The translations under genes were made by a program, and so were the position numbers. This document shows, piece after piece, positions 18,213-19,871 of a stretch of 19,871 nt of DNA (positions within the stretch are counted from its first letter, which is position 1; every line of letters begins with the position of its first letter). The notes beneath the pieces were generated by a model. The model searched no databases, had not been told where the DNA came from, and worked only from the letters and a program-made list of their open reading frames with translations. The stretch is from Temnopleurus reevesii (Eukaryota; Echinodermata; Echinoidea; Temnopleuroida; Temnopleuridae). The stretch lies in contig BQKZ01000009.1 in assembly GCA_036244855.1 (NCBI GenBank), positions 540,974 to 560,844 of the forward strand, read 5' to 3'.

Positions 18213-18663
18213 ATTTATTCTTTCATCCATTCATACTTTTATTTTTGTTTGTGAAGCTGCCGCATGAAAAGTGGAAAACAATGTTTTTTTTTTCTAATCG
18301 AAGGTTACATGTATGTGAACTGATTCGTAGTCCGCATTTTTTTCTCAAGTTGTGATTTTAATGAATAAGCATATTTCTGTTCATAACAGTCGATTATATA
18401 GTAAAAAAAGATTCATGTGTAATTCATGTATATTCATAAAGAAAAATACAATAAAATTTGTTGATGTAAACATAGAATTTGATGATTAAGAGTCTAAAAT
18501 TGTGGGAAATAACATGATAAGGCAAGAAAACATCACATGATTATGATATACATGTATATGAAATATGATATTCAAAATAAAAATAAGTTTAGGTCAATAA
18601 TGACAATTAAGTTTCCCTCATAGTCTTAACTTCCTTGTAAAACAAAACAAAAATGATAGTAAA

Positions 18664-18860
18664 AAACATCACGAACAACAAAGATTACTGGACTGCTTGA
18701 TATAATCTGGATTTGGTATTGTATTAAAACGGCCATCTGCATCAAGAATTCCGTAACGTAAAATATAGTCCCATATATAAAAGTAAAAAAAAAACCAAAA
18801 CATCATGAACAACAAGATTACTTGACTGCTTAAAATAAGCTGAAAAAAAGTATTAAAAAA
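18664..18860 (+). repeat. direct duplication, offset about 134 bp
   Basis: AACATCACGAACAACAAAGA with GATTACTGGACTGCTT at 18664-18700 recurs at 18797-18832 as AACATCATGAACAACAAGA with TTACTTGACTGCTT; both copies end in a GTATTAAAA stretch. An old internal tandem duplication within the larger element. Confidence 0.7.
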
Positions 18861-18988
18861 AAACCTCAAACAGCTGCATATTTAATAGAGCGGGGACGTT
18901 TTGACCAACAGATTTGGGACAAAGCGAGGACGTTTTGGTAGTAGCACGCCGGGGACGTTTTGACGTAGGGACGTTTTGAACTGATACC

Positions 18989-19678
18989 TTTAGATCTAAC
19001 AAATTAAAACTTCTCAATTGAATAAAGAGTGCCAGAAACTGGAAAATCCTACAAATGCATGGCCATGGATCTTGTAGACAGGCAAATTAGAGAGCAAAAC
19101 GCGCTTCAGATATATATGTTGTGAGCTGCAGTAAAAGCATCACCGTAATGCAGGTTTTCAACAGCAAATTTGGGCATGTTCATAGTTTGTTTGAATAAAA
19201 TCTATAAAAAAATGGCTAATTATAGCAAAGTAAAAAAAACTGATGAGCCGCATCATACTCCCCAGCACAACAAGCTCCATGTACCACCGGTCACTCGACC
19301 CATTCTGTGCAGGTTGACCCCCGTGCAATTCATTTAGCACATAGTAGGAGTAACGGCTGATTGAAATTTTTAAAGCAAAATACGTCCGAAAAACTTAACA
19401 GTTGTACAGTTATTTGCATGTAAAGCAATTTGTAAATACATTGGTTCATTTCACATCAATTTCTGCATCCTGACCATTACAAATCTACTGTATAAGCTTG
19501 TATGTCAACACAAATACATATTAATTGATACTTCGTCACAGAATTTTAATGTGACGTATTGATTTATTATTTCATTAGTTACTTCATTATTTTGTCTTGT
19601 CAATTGTTTATGAATGGTCCGCTCATATAAAGGCCTGCGTAATATAAAGGCACACATCCAATACTGTATGTGCGCTGA
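18989..19678. other. intergenic; one GC-richer block
   Basis: Mostly AT-rich without gene. The block at about 19239-19360 is GC-richer and open in several short frames on both strands, but none shows a recognisable domain or splice borders. It could be transposon debris. Near 19625-19655 the motif ATATAAAGGC occurs twice. Confidence 0.4.
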
Positions 19679-19871
19679 TGCGCTGGATGCTCAGTAGCTA
19701 GCCGTTTTTCCGGGATCGTAGTCCTTGCCGATGATGTAGCACTGATTGCAAACTCTTCAACTGAACTCCAACAGATGCTAGAGACTGCATTTGAATACGC
19801 CAGCAACTGGCACTACAACATCAACCCCACTAAAAGTGCAGTCATTGTCATCAGTAAGGCAAAACGCCATG
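19679..19871 (+). pseudogene. reverse transcriptase fragment, non-LTR (LINE) type
   Basis: The frame opens after TGA at 19676-19678 and leaves the window, giving 64 codons. It contains GIVVLADDVALIA (LADD at 19724-19735), the catalytic (Y/L)xDD motif C of the reverse transcriptase palm, with both metal-binding Asp residues. A helix ELQQMLETAFEYASNWHY and the downstream motif INPTKSAVIVI follow, as in jockey/CR1/RTE-like elements. The preceding motifs (fingers, QG/SPLLF block) are absent, so the copy is 5'-truncated, the usual fate of LINE insertions. RT identity is firm; the clade is not. The minus-strand ORF at 19600-19806 is a shadow. Confidence 0.85.

Larger units (their letters stand above)
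17668..18988. mobile_element. about 1.3-kb element with inverted, sub-repeated ends
   Basis: The left end (17668-17720) starts GGTATTAACGTCCCCACG and runs to CTACCAAAACGTCCTC. The right end (18926-18988), reverse-complemented, starts GGTATCAGTTCAAAACGTCC and runs to the same CTACCAAAACGTCCTC. Small indels separate them. Each end holds four or five copies of an AAAACGTCCCC-like sub-repeat, as is common for subterminal transposase-binding arrays. No transposase is visible inside. The interior has a (CAT/ATT)n trinucleotide tract (about 18116-18212) and a tandem duplication (18664-18730 and 18797-18860). Target-site duplication is unclear. It could also be two separate short elements in opposite orientation. 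Confidence 0.55.

Noticed and set aside
19158..19340. Minus-strand 60-codon ORF in a GC-richer block
   Set aside because: Several frames on both strands are similarly open over the block; no motif or splice border supports any of them.
1..19871. tRNA, rRNA, CRISPR arrays, bacterial operons or toxin genes
   Set aside because: No cloverleaf, rRNA-like block, regularly spaced short repeats with unique spacers or prokaryotic gene layout was seen on either strand.

Overview
This is a mostly AT-rich, intron-rich and repeat-rich stretch of an animal nuclear genome. It has no bacterial-style gene packing, no long ORFs outside low-complexity tracts, and spliced exons with GT-AG borders. Fold-back and TIR elements, a LINE-type reverse transcriptase fragment, and frequent copies of the palindrome TACATGTA suggest a marine invertebrate, with an echinoderm or mollusc my best guess (inference only, no search was possible). 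A single N at 4227 shows that this is assembled sequence.

Layout. Positions 1-766 (minus) hold an open, CpG-rich, Ser/Gly/Pro-rich reading frame that leaves the window. Positions 767-2024 are its CpG-rich upstream region. At 2027-2095 there is a convincing plus-strand core promoter (TATA, initiator, short leader) ending in an ATG placed directly on a GTAAGA donor. The only strong exon downstream of it is 3001-3214, a SWIM zinc finger (C-x-C-x8-C-x-H) in matching phase. A second, nearly identical copy of the promoter/first exon lies at 4228-4330 directly after the N, so a local duplication or an assembly join must be considered. A possible last exon with AATAAA lies at 4421-4518.

Positions 7058-8620 (minus) hold the 5' part of a second gene: three phase-0 exons (30, 23 and 16 codons) encoding an acidic, Val-Gln-rich N-terminus with a strong start context and an in-frame stop upstream. 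Its later exons were not found. From 8621 to about 14200 I see no gene, only AT-rich intergenic or intronic DNA with diverged repeats.

Positions 14200-15155 carry a decayed tandem array (units of about 155-162 bp) whose core contains direct nuclear-receptor-like half-sites. It runs into a polypurine minisatellite (15157-15780) and a G23 run. A TIR element with flanking CAAGG lies at 16315-16553, with a diverged relative inserted in the array at 14842. A larger element with inverted, sub-repeated ends spans about 17668-18988. The window ends in a 5'-truncated reverse transcriptase (19679-19871, plus).

No pathway or operon-like cooperation between the genes is visible. The main interest lies in the promoter duplication, the small SWIM gene, the symmetric mini-exons and the several non-autonomous elements.
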